Positions 36,885-45,861 are shown, counted from the first letter of the stretch. The stretch is DNA of 64,000 bases from Akkermansiaceae bacterium UBA7331 (GCA_002471255.1 DKPP01000002.1:151623-215622); one strand, 5' to 3'. Numbers and translations: made by a program. Notes: generated from the letters alone by a model not told the origin.

Positions 36885-37700
36885 ATGATTCGTTTATTAT
36901 TCACGTGTTTAGCATTGGGTCCTTTAGTGGGGGGATATGTAAATCCGGCATTTGCGGATAACTCTACCGTTGAATGGCAGAGTATAGATCATTTTACCAA
37001 AATTCCTAATCCGAAAGGACCGACGGACCCTAATTCTGAAAAGATTCGTACTATTGCTTTGCAAGATAAACACTGGGTACCCAAGCGAGTGGAGGAGATA
37101 AAAAATCAAATGAAAACATCGCCCTGTGATATATTATTCCTAGGCGATTCTTTGACGGAACAATTCGAAAAAGGTCTGGGAAAAGAGCTTTGGAAGACAA
37201 TTTGGCAACCACTAAAAGCAATCAATTTTGGTTTATCCGGGGATACGACCGCTAATCTGCTTTGGCGTATTGATGATAGTAAATTAAAGACCATTACGTC
37301 TCCCAAAGTATGTGTTCTATTAATTGGCTACAATGATATTGGACGGTGGGAAGGGCAATTTCCTGTGCAGGAAACTCTCGAACGAACAAAATTAATACTA
37401 GATAAAATTCGGCAATATTGCCCTGACGCTCAAATTATTTTGACTACATGTTTTCCTTATAACGGAGAGCCGGATACCATATTCCGTAAAAATGCCGATG
37501 CATGGAATGAAGCTCTACGCTCCATTAAAGATGATCACATCCACCTGTTGGATATTTCTGATGATTATTTAATTTCTGATGCTTCTAGACTACGTGATAA
37601 TTCATTTTTCGTCGATAGTGTCCATCTTTCTAAAAAGGGTTATGAAAAATGGAATGAATCATTATTGCCCCTTGTGAAAAAGCTGATGAAAAAGGATTAA
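36885..37700 (+). CDS. Secreted SGNH/GDSL-family esterase
   Basis: 271 residues with a signal peptide (cleavage near AFADN). The SGNH blocks are in order: S89 in FLGDSLTEQ, G in GLSGDTTANLL (about 116-121), N150 in LLIGYNDIG, and D244-x-x-H247 in DSVHL. The family removes acyl groups from sugars or lipids. Next to phoA and in a genome with sialidase and M60 enzymes, de-acetylation of host glycans is a reasonable guess. Confidence 0.9.
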   Translation: MIRLLFTCLALGPLVGGYVNPAFADNSTVEWQSIDHFTKIPNPKGPTDPNSEKIRTIALQDKHWVPKRVEEIKNQMKTSPCDILFLGDSLTEQFEKGLGKELWKTIWQPLKAINFGLSGDTTANLLWRIDDSKLKTITSPKVCVLLIGYNDIGRWEGQFPVQETLERTKLILDKIRQYCPDAQIILTTCFPYNGEPDTIFRKNADAWNEALRSIKDDHIHLLDISDDYLISDASRLRDNSFFVDSVHLSKKGYEKWNESLLPLVKKLMKKD

Positions 37701-37870
37701 TCTAGGAAATATAAAGGAAATTTATCAATATATTTCATGTGTAAATGAACTTTTTGTAACGAAAAAGACTCTCAATTGTAGAAAAGGGATACGAAGCGAT
37801 TTGATTAGACCTAGGTTGATCAAGTCGTTTTGTCGTTCCTAAATATTATTCAATTGAAACAAGTCTGACT

Positions 37871-38875
37871 GTGTATTACTTAGGCCATTTATCAAAATCC
37901 GATATGTTATATGGATATCTGAAATATGAGATCCAACCGCAAATAAGTGATGTTAGAAATCCCTCTTATCGTGTTTATAAAATGGGGGGGTCAAATGATG
38001 TCTATTTGTATGAAGAGAAAAAAAGCGGCACAAAAGTAATCGGTAAGTTTTTTGAATCTCAGCTAGAGCGTAACCCCTCGGTAGCCTATCGGCGCCTCTG
38101 TAGAGAGCATCATCATCTTAATATGGTCCGAAATATCGGCTTTGCCGGTGATTATCACTACGTACCTCGTACATTGGGGTATAATCCCGGATTACACCAT
38201 TTGCTCGTGACGGAATATTGCTATGGTGAATTATTGGACCGTGTCATTAGACGAGCTATCGATGATCGTGATGAGGGGCTTTTGTTTTATAAATTGACCT
38301 CTTTAGCTTATTTCTTATCTGAATTGCACAATCGGACTGCGGACCAAAATTGGAAAGTTGATTTTAGGGAAAACACCGATTATATGAATACCATCATCTC
38401 CTCTCTACAGTATGGTGGAATCTTGCGGTCTGCCGATGAGTTATACTATTTAAGAGATTTATGGTACGCTCAGCCGAAAATGTGGGAAGATGCCTCGGTG
38501 CTCGTCCATGGCGATGCTACACCTGCTAATTTTATGTTTGGTGATTCGCTACACGTCGTTGCTCTGGATTTGGAGCGGATGCATCGCACCGATCGCTTAT
38601 TTGATACAGGGCGGATTGTAGGGGAATTGGCTCATTTTTTCCTCATGAAAACAGGGTCGAGAGAAAGAGCTGAGCCCTTTGTTGGTCATTTTTTATGGGA
38701 GTATTCCTGTCATTTTCCTGACCGTGAGCAGGCTTTTTATAGCATGAATCGACGAATCCCCTTTTATATGGGTCTAAATCTATTACGGATTGCACGTAAT
38801 GCGTGGTTGGATTACCCCTATCGTAAGCGGCTCGTGCATGAAGCCAAGAAATGTTTAAGGGAAGTATTCTTATGA
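37871..38875 (+). CDS. Aminoglycoside-phosphotransferase-like (APH) small-molecule kinase
   Basis: 334 residues with a protein-kinase-like fold: the N-lobe begins near residue 32, the catalytic loop is H213-G-D215-ATPAN220, and the metal-binding D233 is in ALDLE. The substrate is unknown; the family includes kinases for aminoglycosides, choline, homoserine and sugars. The reading frame begins at a GTG; the ATG at 37904 (11 codons later) is an alternative. It overlaps the HAD gene by four bases (ATGA), so the two are translationally coupled and probably act on the same metabolite. Confidence 0.8.
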   Translation: MYYLGHLSKSDMLYGYLKYEIQPQISDVRNPSYRVYKMGGSNDVYLYEEKKSGTKVIGKFFESQLERNPSVAYRRLCREHHHLNMVRNIGFAGDYHYVPRTLGYNPGLHHLLVTEYCYGELLDRVIRRAIDDRDEGLLFYKLTSLAYFLSELHNRTADQNWKVDFRENTDYMNTIISSLQYGGILRSADELYYLRDLWYAQPKMWEDASVLVHGDATPANFMFGDSLHVVALDLERMHRTDRLFDTGRIVGELAHFFLMKTGSRERAEPFVGHFLWEYSCHFPDREQAFYSMNRRIPFYMGLNLLRIARNAWLDYPYRKRLVHEAKKCLREVFL

Positions 38876-39612
38876 TTAAAGCATTACTATTCGATTTAAA
38901 TGGCACGCTCATCGATATACATACCGACGAGTGGCATGATGACGTGTATCGCATGATGTCCAATTTGCTGGATTATCAGGGAATATACTTATCCCCTAGT
39001 GATTTACGTAAGGTGTTTTTTGATTACATGAAGAGGCAGCTACGCCATAGTGATGAAAAATATCCCGAGTTTGATGTAGAAGCCATTTTTGCAAAAATTT
39101 TGCACAAATACGCTACCGTTCGCACTAAAAAACTAAGTGAACAAAAATTGACCTTACTGCCGAATTTTTTAGCTGAGGCCTATCGCGCTGCTACCCGATT
39201 TAGATTAGAGCTATATCCTGATGTTATCAAAACATTGGATACGCTGAAAAAAGAATTCATCATGGGTGCCGTCTCCGATGGGCAGTCTCCTTGGGTTGTT
39301 CCTGAGTTAAAACGAGTAGGGCTCAAAAAATATTTTGATTTTATTATTGCTTCCGGTGATCTGGGCTATCGCAAGCCTGATCCACGTCTATATCGTCAAG
39401 CCCTACATAAACTGAATGTACGCCCGGAAGAAGTTGTATTCGTAGGTAATGATATGTATCGAGACGTTTGGGGCGCACACCAAGCCGGAATGAAAACGGT
39501 TTTCTTCAAATCAAATCAAGGAGATCACAGATCACACGGAGTCGAGGCCGACTACATTATCTATCATTTTGCTCAATTGCCGGAAGCTTTAGAGTTTTTG
39601 GATAAAGAGTAG
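38872..39612 (+). CDS. HAD-superfamily hydrolase with Asn in motif I
   Basis: 246 residues of the HAD fold with a helical cap. Motif I is FDLNGTL (nucleophile D8, but N10 replaces the usual second Asp), motif II SDGQS, motif III lysine in GYRKPDP and motif IV VGNDMYRDVWG. The start at 38872 overlaps the kinase gene stop (ATGA) and has a Shine-Dalgarno-like AAGGGA, preferred over the ATG at 38851. Its last 101 bases are repeated exactly at 41678-41778, showing that an element was inserted at the 3' end while keeping the gene intact. Confidence 0.88.
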   Translation: MIKALLFDLNGTLIDIHTDEWHDDVYRMMSNLLDYQGIYLSPSDLRKVFFDYMKRQLRHSDEKYPEFDVEAIFAKILHKYATVRTKKLSEQKLTLLPNFLAEAYRAATRFRLELYPDVIKTLDTLKKEFIMGAVSDGQSPWVVPELKRVGLKKYFDFIIASGDLGYRKPDPRLYRQALHKLNVRPEEVVFVGNDMYRDVWGAHQAGMKTVFFKSNQGDHRSHGVEADYIIYHFAQLPEALEFLDKE

Positions 39613-39613
39613 A
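39513..39613 (+). repeat. 101-bp direct repeat, left copy (3' end of the HAD gene)
   Basis: Identical over all 101 bases to 41678-41778. It covers the last 33 codons and stop of the HAD gene plus one base. Confidence 0.97.
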
Positions 39614-39614
39614 G

Positions 39615-39648
39615 GTATTTAGATAATTTATTTTAATTATCTAAATAC
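39615..39648. repeat. Perfect 14-bp inverted repeat at the element junction
   Basis: GTATTTAGATAATT/AATTATCTAAATAC with a 6-base loop, beginning two bases after the left direct repeat. It could be the terminator of the HAD gene brought in by the insertion, or a recombination-end structure. It has no T run. Confidence 0.7.
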
Positions 39649-39751
39649 ATTAGGAATACTGGATGAAATATTTTTATAAGTAAATAAGAATAAGTATTGT
39701 AATAAATATTCTGTAATAGTCCTATAAATAATTAGTATCAATTTGTTTGTG

Positions 39752-41197
39752 CTATTCTTCCTCGTTAGGAAGATAATAAGTTAAATCATCAAAAGCTTTT
39801 TGCCTATCCATCCATTCTTGCCGCACGGTAGGATTGGTTTTAATCATTTCTTCAATGACTTTTGTTTCCATATATTCAGGTGCTTTTGGCTGTTGAACCC
39901 ATTCTACTGAATTATCGAAGCGGTCAACCACTTCTTGTATCTCTTCTATATTAGCTTTGAAAAATTCTTTTCTAAAATTAGCTTTATTAACTTGGCTTAA
40001 TGCAAAACGATGATGTAACGCTTTTTCAAGTGCAGGAGCATCTTCTGCATAGATTAACGCGTGTATATCAAAAGCAAATGGCACAGAGGCATCACCCAGC
40101 TCTTTTACTCGATCAAGGGGTTCAAGTCGTCTCGTCATGCCTATTTTATATATACCTTCTCCAAAACTACCTACATTCGAGATGACGTATACATACCCAC
40201 GTTTTGTTTGTTGTGCCATCGAAATGGCGCGCTCACGATCTTGTAAAGCAAGCTCCAATTGAGTTTGTAATTCTTTGATCTGTTCTTCCAAAATTGTTCT
40301 TTTTATCAAATCTTGTTCCATAGATTCTTTCGCTTGAACTTCAGCAATACGTTTTTGTAGTTGCCTTTCTTTAGCTTCTGTCTCTCTTAAAGATCGTTCA
40401 ATATCCCGCTGAATTTTTTGCTCTTCTCTCAATTCTTCACGGCGACGAGCATTTTCTTCCTTGTCTAGTTTACGTGCGTAATCTAGACCAGCGCTTAATC
40501 CAATCTCTTCAATTCTGGTCTCGAGAAAATCATCAGAAATACTGAATGCATAATCAAATGTTTTTTCTAATACTAATGCAACATCGCGAACTTTTTGTTG
40601 TAATTTACCAACATTGGCTTCAGTAACATTACTTAATAGTAATTCACATTGGGCGTTAAATACAAGAGAGATAAACTTGGATAATTTTTTCGCATTTAAT
40701 ATTATTTCTTTACCTTGAGTTCTGATTACTGCACTAGATTTTGCCAGTTCGCGTATCTCTTTTTTGATTTCTTGTAAACGCTTTCCAGTCTCGGTATAAC
40801 CGTATTTTTCAATCATTTCTTCATAATTGACCGATTCTGGAATATAAAAATCAATACTGCTATCAATTTTTCGTTGAAGAGCAACTAGACACGCATTGCT
40901 AGCTTTTATTTGCTCGGATAAGAATTTTTCGTTTTCTTGTTTTTGAATTTGAAAATTAATCTTATTTTGAGAAATTTGATTGATCAGTAATCCTATTTCT
41001 TCTTTTTTTCTATCTGCCTTTAGAGTAATATCTGCTAATTGTAAACTAGCCGTGGCTAGTGATGAGTTTAAGTCATCTTGTTGTTTTTGTAGAGACTCAG
41101 CCCATTCTGTGCATTTTTTTTTCTGTTTTGCCGTTAATATCCAAGGTAAAAATATGCAAGCTAAAACAAGCACCATCAGTAGAATAAAGCTAATCAT
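39752..41197 (-). CDS. Membrane-anchored coiled-coil protein with C-terminal T5orf172/GIY-YIG domain
   Basis: 481 residues. One N-terminal membrane helix (2-22); coiled coil (about 25-95); a DUF4041-like region (about 120-250); a second, strongly charged coiled coil rich in E, K, R and Q (about 245-325); and a T5orf172 domain of the GIY-YIG nuclease superfamily (about 330-425). The last includes YVYVISNVGSFGEGIYKIGMTRR-type residues (Y..I...G..YKIG) and E-x-x-LHHRF. Related DUF4041/T5orf172 proteins occur in phages and defence-type loci. It is the only intact gene of the inserted element. A membrane anchor on a nuclease suggests a role against incoming DNA, which is inference. Confidence 0.85.
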   Translation of the reverse strand: MISFILLMVLVLACIFLPWILTAKQKKKCTEWAESLQKQQDDLNSSLATASLQLADITLKADRKKEEIGLLINQISQNKINFQIQKQENEKFLSEQIKASNACLVALQRKIDSSIDFYIPESVNYEEMIEKYGYTETGKRLQEIKKEIRELAKSSAVIRTQGKEIILNAKKLSKFISLVFNAQCELLLSNVTEANVGKLQQKVRDVALVLEKTFDYAFSISDDFLETRIEEIGLSAGLDYARKLDKEENARRREELREEQKIQRDIERSLRETEAKERQLQKRIAEVQAKESMEQDLIKRTILEEQIKELQTQLELALQDRERAISMAQQTKRGYVYVISNVGSFGEGIYKIGMTRRLEPLDRVKELGDASVPFAFDIHALIYAEDAPALEKALHHRFALSQVNKANFRKEFFKANIEEIQEVVDRFDNSVEWVQQPKAPEYMETKVIEEMIKTNPTVRQEWMDRQKAFDDLTYYLPNEEE

Positions 41198-41271
41198 TTT
41201 TTAGTAATTAATAGTTAATGAGAAAAAATTATAATCAATTTTATAATTACATCAAATAAAATTCTTTTTGA

Positions 41272-41757
41272 TGTAACGCCAAAAAAAGTTTTTCAAACTT
41301 GCATAATAAATTAAAATGTTCTCCGCTGAAACTAGCAATAAGAGATTTATTGTCTAAGACCCATTTTCAAAATCATATAAGCTCCACAAAAGAGTCAAGC
41401 ATGAATGAACGTATCTCTTCATACCCATAATTTTTAATCGAATCTTTAGAAGAAACAAAACCACCATCACTTCTCAAGGCAAATGTTGACATGTTTGTTG
41501 ACTATTTAAACGACTTATGCAGAATTAAAAATAAAATGTTAGAACGCGTAAACGTAATATCGTAAGATTGAATCCACGCCAGGCAATTAAAGTCTGAGGA
41601 GCTCGAGAAATCGAAAGAAATAGGGCGAACAATTAGTAATTGGTTTGTTCCTATTATAAGAATGATGCGCTTTACAAAAATCAAGGAGATCACAGATCAC
41701 ACGGAGTCGAGGCCGACTACATTATCTATCATTTTGCTCAATTGCCGGAAGCTTTAG
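41272..41757 (+). pseudogene. Decayed coding frame within the inserted element
   Basis: One plus-strand frame reads as protein-like sequence for about 160 codons, interrupted only by TAA at 41428, TAA at 41563 and TGA at 41569. Segments include SPLKLAIRDLLSKTHFQ, SLLKANVDMFVDYLNDL and EELEKSKEIGRTISNWF. It runs into the right direct repeat in a frame different from that of the HAD gene. No family can be named. A+T-rich non-coding DNA could by chance show this, but three stops in 160 codons is few for such DNA. Confidence 0.4.
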
Positions 41758-41778
41758 AGTTTTTGGATAAAGAGTAGA
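41678..41778 (+). repeat. 101-bp direct repeat, right copy
   Basis: Exact copy of 39513-39613. It ends 33 bases before the tRNA-Arg gene. Confidence 0.97.
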
Positions 41779-41811
41779 TTGAGAGAAAGCGTAAGAACCC
41801 AAGTCTAAACT

Positions 41812-41886
41812 TGGTAGGCCCGGCAGGAATCGAACCTGCACCTTCGGCTCCGGAAACCGACGTTCTATCCATTGAACTACGAGCCC
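41812..41886 (-). tRNA. tRNA-Arg (anticodon CCG)
   Basis: 75 bases with CCA encoded. Acceptor GGGCTCG/CGGGCCT with two G-U pairs, anticodon stem TCGGT/GCCGA, loop TTCCGGA giving CCG, T loop TTCGATT. Confidence 0.95.
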
Positions 41887-42082
41887 TCTTGGTAGGATTG
41901 GTGGAGTGCTGAAATAAAATAGGAAAAAGTGATGTCTGGCAAGGTTTTTCTTAATTCTAGATGGTTGGCTAATTGAAATAGACATGTAAGTATTGGTAGA
42001 AATCTTCTGTGTGTGATAATTAGCGGTTTACTAAGCAGGGAAGAAAGGGCATAATCCTTCGGAATTTATTTAGATCGCCCTT

Positions 42083-44911
42083 ATGATGACTTCGACGCAG
42101 ATTCGCCAGAGTTTCTTAGACTTTTTCAGTGAAAAGCAGCACGCCATTGTGCCGTCTGCTTCTTTGATGCCGCAAAGCCCCGGTTTGTTATTTACAAATG
42201 CGGGTATGAATCAGTTTGTGCCTTACTTTTTAGGGGTGTGGACTCCACCTTGGACTCCTGCTCGTGCTGCCGATACTCAAAAGTGCATTCGTGCAGGTGG
42301 TAAGCATAATGACTTGGAGGATGTGGGTTATGATACCTATCACCATACATTCTTTGAAATGCTTGGTAACTGGTCGTTTGGCGATTATTTCAAAAAAGAA
42401 GCTATTCATTGGGCTTGGGAACTCGTGGTCGAGCGATGGGGCTTTCCGGCAGAGCGTTTGTACGCTACTGTTTATCGTCCTGATAAGTCAAAGGGTGATC
42501 CTAGCGAGTTTGACCAAGAAGCTTGGGATATCTGGGCTGAATTATTCCGCGCCAAGGGCTTAGATCCGGAAGTTCAGATTGTTTATGGTAATGTAAAGGA
42601 TAACTTTTGGATGATGGGTGAGACCGGTCCTTGCGGTCCTTGCTCTGAGCTTCACGTTGATTTGACCCCTGCCGGTGACTCCAAAGGTCAATTGGTGAAT
42701 AAGGATTCCGATTTATGTATTGAGATTTGGAACTTGGTATTCATCCAGTATAATGCTGAGAGTGATGGTACCTTGCGTAATTTGCCTGCTTGTCACGTTG
42801 ATACGGGTATGGGTTTTGAGCGTGCTTGCTCGATTATGCAGTGCACCAATCGTTTTACGGATTTTTCTCGCAAGCCATCGAATTATGCTACCGACGTATT
42901 TCGTCCGATTTTCAACAAATTGGAAGAATTAAGCGGTAAGACTTATGTAGATGTTTATCCTGCTCCCGGTTCTAAAGTTGTTTCCGGTGAAGATGATGAA
43001 CTACAAGAAGCTATTGCCTTCCGCGTCGTGGCTGACCACGTGCGTACCTTGAGTTTTTCTATTGCCGATGGCATTTTACCGGGAAATAACGGTCGCAATT
43101 ATGTTTTACGTCGTATTTTACGTCGTGCAGTACGTTACGGTCGTCGTTTAGGTTTCACCAAGCCATTTTTGGCTGATTTGGTGGACGTGTTGGTTGAATC
43201 TTTCGGTCCTATTTTCCCTGAATTAGCTACACGTGCTCAAAATGTGAAAGACGTTTTGACTCGTGAAGAATCCAGCTTTAATGAAACGCTCGATCGTGGT
43301 TTGGAATTATTCGATGGTGAAACTGCCCAAGCAGGTAAGGTAACGGGCGATTTTGCCTTTAAGTTGTGCGATACTTATGGCTTCCCAATCGATTTGACTG
43401 CCTTGCTTGCAGCAGAACGTGGCTTGAGCTTGGATATGGGACGTTTCGAAGAACTTATGGAGGAACAACGCGAGCGCGCTCGTTCTTCCCGTAAGAGTGA
43501 AATTGTACGTGCGTTAGATCTTAAAACCGACGCCATCACCGAGTTTGTAGGTTATGATCTCAAAGAATGTGATGCTGAAGTGGTAGAAGTCATCAAGCAA
43601 GAGGATTCATGGTATATTATTACCGATAAAACTCCTTTCTACGCAGAAATGGGTGGACAGGTTTCCGATTCCGGCTTACTCGAGTTTCAAGGTGATTCTC
43701 ACCATGTAGTGGCCGTACAGCAGATCGGTAATGCACGTGCTCATGTGATCGTAGCAGGTGACGATTTCTCGATGAAAAAAGGCGACATCGTGCATCTTAC
43801 TTTAGATTTGGATAAGCGCTTACGTATTGAATCAAACCATACGGCTACTCACTTATTACATAAGGCTCTACACATGGTAGTGGGCTCTGATGCGACACAG
43901 CAGGGTTCCTTCGTTTCTGAAGAACGCTTGCGTTTTGACTTTAGCAGTGGTGCTTTGACTAAAGCTCAAGTTGCTGAAGTAGAACGTCTCGTAAATCAGT
44001 GGATTTCCGAAGGCTTGTCCATTCATTCCGAAGAACGAGCTTATGCTGAAGTTAAAGAGTGTAAGCAAATTATTCAATTCTTTGGTGACAAATATGGCGA
44101 TACGGTTCGCGTTGTTCAGGTTGGTGGTGCATGCAGTGCTTTAGATGGTGTCTCCATGGAGTTCTGCGGTGGTACTCACATTGATAACACCAAAAATATC
44201 GGATTATTTAAAATTAAGAGTGAAGGGGCCATTGCTTCCGGCGTAAGACGTATTGAAGCTCTTACAGGCACGGCTGCTAAACAAATGATTCGTGAATATG
44301 TTGAGGAAAAATCCTTAGATATTGCGAAAAGTTTAGAAAAAGCCAAAGAAGTAAACGCTGTTTTGGCAGACATGGGTATCGATCCTGTTGCTATCCCGGT
44401 TATTGAAGGTAAACCCGGTATTACAGCGATGGAAAGCGACGATATTGCCGTTATTCAGGATTCATTAGCCCAATTTGATGTTGCTGTTGAGAATTACAAA
44501 CAAGCCGCTCTTGATGCCGATAAAAAGCTCAAAAAAGCAATGGTTCAACAATCCGCAGCCCGCGCGGATGCCATGATTAGCGAATGGATCGATGCTAAAG
44601 AAACTCGTTTGGTTCAGCTAGTCGAAGGTCCCGGTGAATTGCTTCAAGAATTGCTTAACGGATTGAAAAAACGTCATTTCGAAGGTGCCGCTTTGATCGT
44701 GTGCCAAGATGGTGACTCGATTTTAATCGGTGCATACTGCGGTGAGAAAGCTCTCGCTGATGGTTTGATGGCCGGTAAATTACTTCAACAAACAGCTACG
44801 GTAGTAGGTGGTAAAGGTGGCGGTCGCCCTGACCAAGCCCGTGGCTCAGCACCTGCCGGTTCTGATTTAGCCTTGCTTATTGCCGAAGCTTCACGTTTAA
44901 TTAAGGCGTAA
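42083..44911 (+). CDS. alaS: Alanine-tRNA ligase
   Basis: 942-residue class II synthetase that charges tRNA-Ala. N-terminal catalytic domain (about 1-250, with TNAGMNQFVPYFLG), tRNA-recognition domain, editing domain with zinc ligands H586-x3-H590 and C695-x3-H699 (CGGTH), and a C-terminal C-Ala oligomerisation domain ending near GGGRPDQARG. Slightly longer than E. coli AlaRS (876 aa). Two consecutive ATG codons occur at the start. The leader lacks a Shine-Dalgarno sequence. Confidence 0.98.
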   Translation: MMTSTQIRQSFLDFFSEKQHAIVPSASLMPQSPGLLFTNAGMNQFVPYFLGVWTPPWTPARAADTQKCIRAGGKHNDLEDVGYDTYHHTFFEMLGNWSFGDYFKKEAIHWAWELVVERWGFPAERLYATVYRPDKSKGDPSEFDQEAWDIWAELFRAKGLDPEVQIVYGNVKDNFWMMGETGPCGPCSELHVDLTPAGDSKGQLVNKDSDLCIEIWNLVFIQYNAESDGTLRNLPACHVDTGMGFERACSIMQCTNRFTDFSRKPSNYATDVFRPIFNKLEELSGKTYVDVYPAPGSKVVSGEDDELQEAIAFRVVADHVRTLSFSIADGILPGNNGRNYVLRRILRRAVRYGRRLGFTKPFLADLVDVLVESFGPIFPELATRAQNVKDVLTREESSFNETLDRGLELFDGETAQAGKVTGDFAFKLCDTYGFPIDLTALLAAERGLSLDMGRFEELMEEQRERARSSRKSEIVRALDLKTDAITEFVGYDLKECDAEVVEVIKQEDSWYIITDKTPFYAEMGGQVSDSGLLEFQGDSHHVVAVQQIGNARAHVIVAGDDFSMKKGDIVHLTLDLDKRLRIESNHTATHLLHKALHMVVGSDATQQGSFVSEERLRFDFSSGALTKAQVAEVERLVNQWISEGLSIHSEERAYAEVKECKQIIQFFGDKYGDTVRVVQVGGACSALDGVSMEFCGGTHIDNTKNIGLFKIKSEGAIASGVRRIEALTGTAAKQMIREYVEEKSLDIAKSLEKAKEVNAVLADMGIDPVAIPVIEGKPGITAMESDDIAVIQDSLAQFDVAVENYKQAALDADKKLKKAMVQQSAARADAMISEWIDAKETRLVQLVEGPGELLQELLNGLKKRHFEGAALIVCQDGDSILIGAYCGEKALADGLMAGKLLQQTATVVGGKGGGRPDQARGSAPAGSDLALLIAEASRLIKA

Positions 44912-44923
44912 GCGAATTTTTAA

Positions 44924-44966
44924 GTGGTCGGTTCATTTTCCCATGTTGGTATGATGAACCGACCAC
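44924..44966 (+). terminator. Long hairpin between alaS and pssA
   Basis: Perfect 13-bp stem GTGGTCGGTTCAT/ATGAACCGACCAC with a 17-base loop. Only ATTCCCTC follows instead of a T run, so it could be a weak terminator, an RNA-stability element or a partial attenuator for pssA. Confidence 0.5.
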
Positions 44967-44993
44967 ATTCCCTCAAAAAACCTCATTGATACG

Positions 44994-45803
44994 ATGAAAA
45001 AGATCATTTTACCTGATGAACCTCAAATCCCGATTTTGCCTAATTTATTCACAGCGGGTAACCTTCTTTGTGGTTTTTTTGCCATTTTAGTTATTTTTAA
45101 GGGGATTAACTCTCCTGATTGGGTAGCGGCAAAAGATTGCTATCGTACCGCCACTTATTTAATTTTTGCTTCCTGTGTATTTGATTTGCTAGATGGGCGT
45201 GTAGCCCGTATGAGCGGTCAAGATGGTCCTTTCGGACGCGAGTTTGATTCTTTGGCTGATATTGTCTCCTTTGGTATAGCACCCGCGTTGCTCGTGGCCA
45301 AAGCTGTATTGTTTGAGCTTACACCACCTGAGTTAGGTTGGGGCATAGGTATTTTATATTTATTATGTGCTGCGATGCGTTTGGCTCGTTTTAATTGCAT
45401 GGCTTCTCAACCTAAGAAAGAAGGTCAAAGTAGCGATTTCGTTGGCTTGCCTGTACCGATGGCAGCCGGAGCCGTAGTTTCGACAATGTATTTAATGATT
45501 TATTTAACAGATAAATCTGTAGATCTTGGCCCATTGAAATATATCGTAGCTGTAGCTATGGCAGGAGTATCCATACTCATGATGAGTCGAGTGGTCTATC
45601 CTAGCTTTAAACATGTTAATTTCCGTACTAAGGGTACTGCCGTAGCGATTGTGCTAACCGCTTTATTTATTGTTAGCATGGTCATGTACCCATGGGTAAT
45701 GCCCACAGTGGTCTTTTGTATCTACATCTTTTATGGTTTGGTACGTCGCTGGATTGATTCTAAGTGGAGAAAGTGCATCGAACACGATGATCAAGATTGC
45801 TAA
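44994..45803 (+). CDS. pssA: CDP-diacylglycerol-serine O-phosphatidyltransferase
   Basis: 269-residue integral membrane enzyme that makes phosphatidylserine, the precursor of phosphatidylethanolamine. The CDP-alcohol phosphotransferase motif D-G-x2-A-R-x8-G-x3-D-x3-D is complete (D67, A71, R72, G81, D85, D89). Seven to eight membrane helices; the start fits the Bacillus-type PssA group (PNLFTAGNLLCGFFA). It lies 82 bases downstream of alaS. Confidence 0.94.
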   Translation: MKKIILPDEPQIPILPNLFTAGNLLCGFFAILVIFKGINSPDWVAAKDCYRTATYLIFASCVFDLLDGRVARMSGQDGPFGREFDSLADIVSFGIAPALLVAKAVLFELTPPELGWGIGILYLLCAAMRLARFNCMASQPKKEGQSSDFVGLPVPMAAGAVVSTMYLMIYLTDKSVDLGPLKYIVAVAMAGVSILMMSRVVYPSFKHVNFRTKGTAVAIVLTALFIVSMVMYPWVMPTVVFCIYIFYGLVRRWIDSKWRKCIEHDDQDC

Positions 45804-45829
45804 AATAGCAAATCCATCAATTTATTTTG

Positions 45830-45861
45830 AAAGACTTCGATTTTAATCGAGGTCTTTTTTT
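45830..45861 (+). terminator. Terminator after pssA
   Basis: Stem AAGACTTCGAT/ATCGAGGTCTT (one mismatch-type G-U pair) followed by seven T. Confidence 0.85.

Larger units (their letters stand above)
39614..41778. mobile_element. 2,165-bp single-gene insertion at the 3' end of the HAD gene
   Basis: The segment, including the right-hand 101-bp repeat, looks like DNA inserted next to the HAD gene with duplication or re-supply of its 3' end. It carries one intact gene (39752-41197, minus strand), a decayed frame (41272-41757) and a perfect hairpin next to the left repeat. No integrase or transposase is recognisable, so it may have entered by homologous recombination or with help in trans. Removing it would restore HAD gene directly followed by tRNA-Arg. 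Confidence 0.75.
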
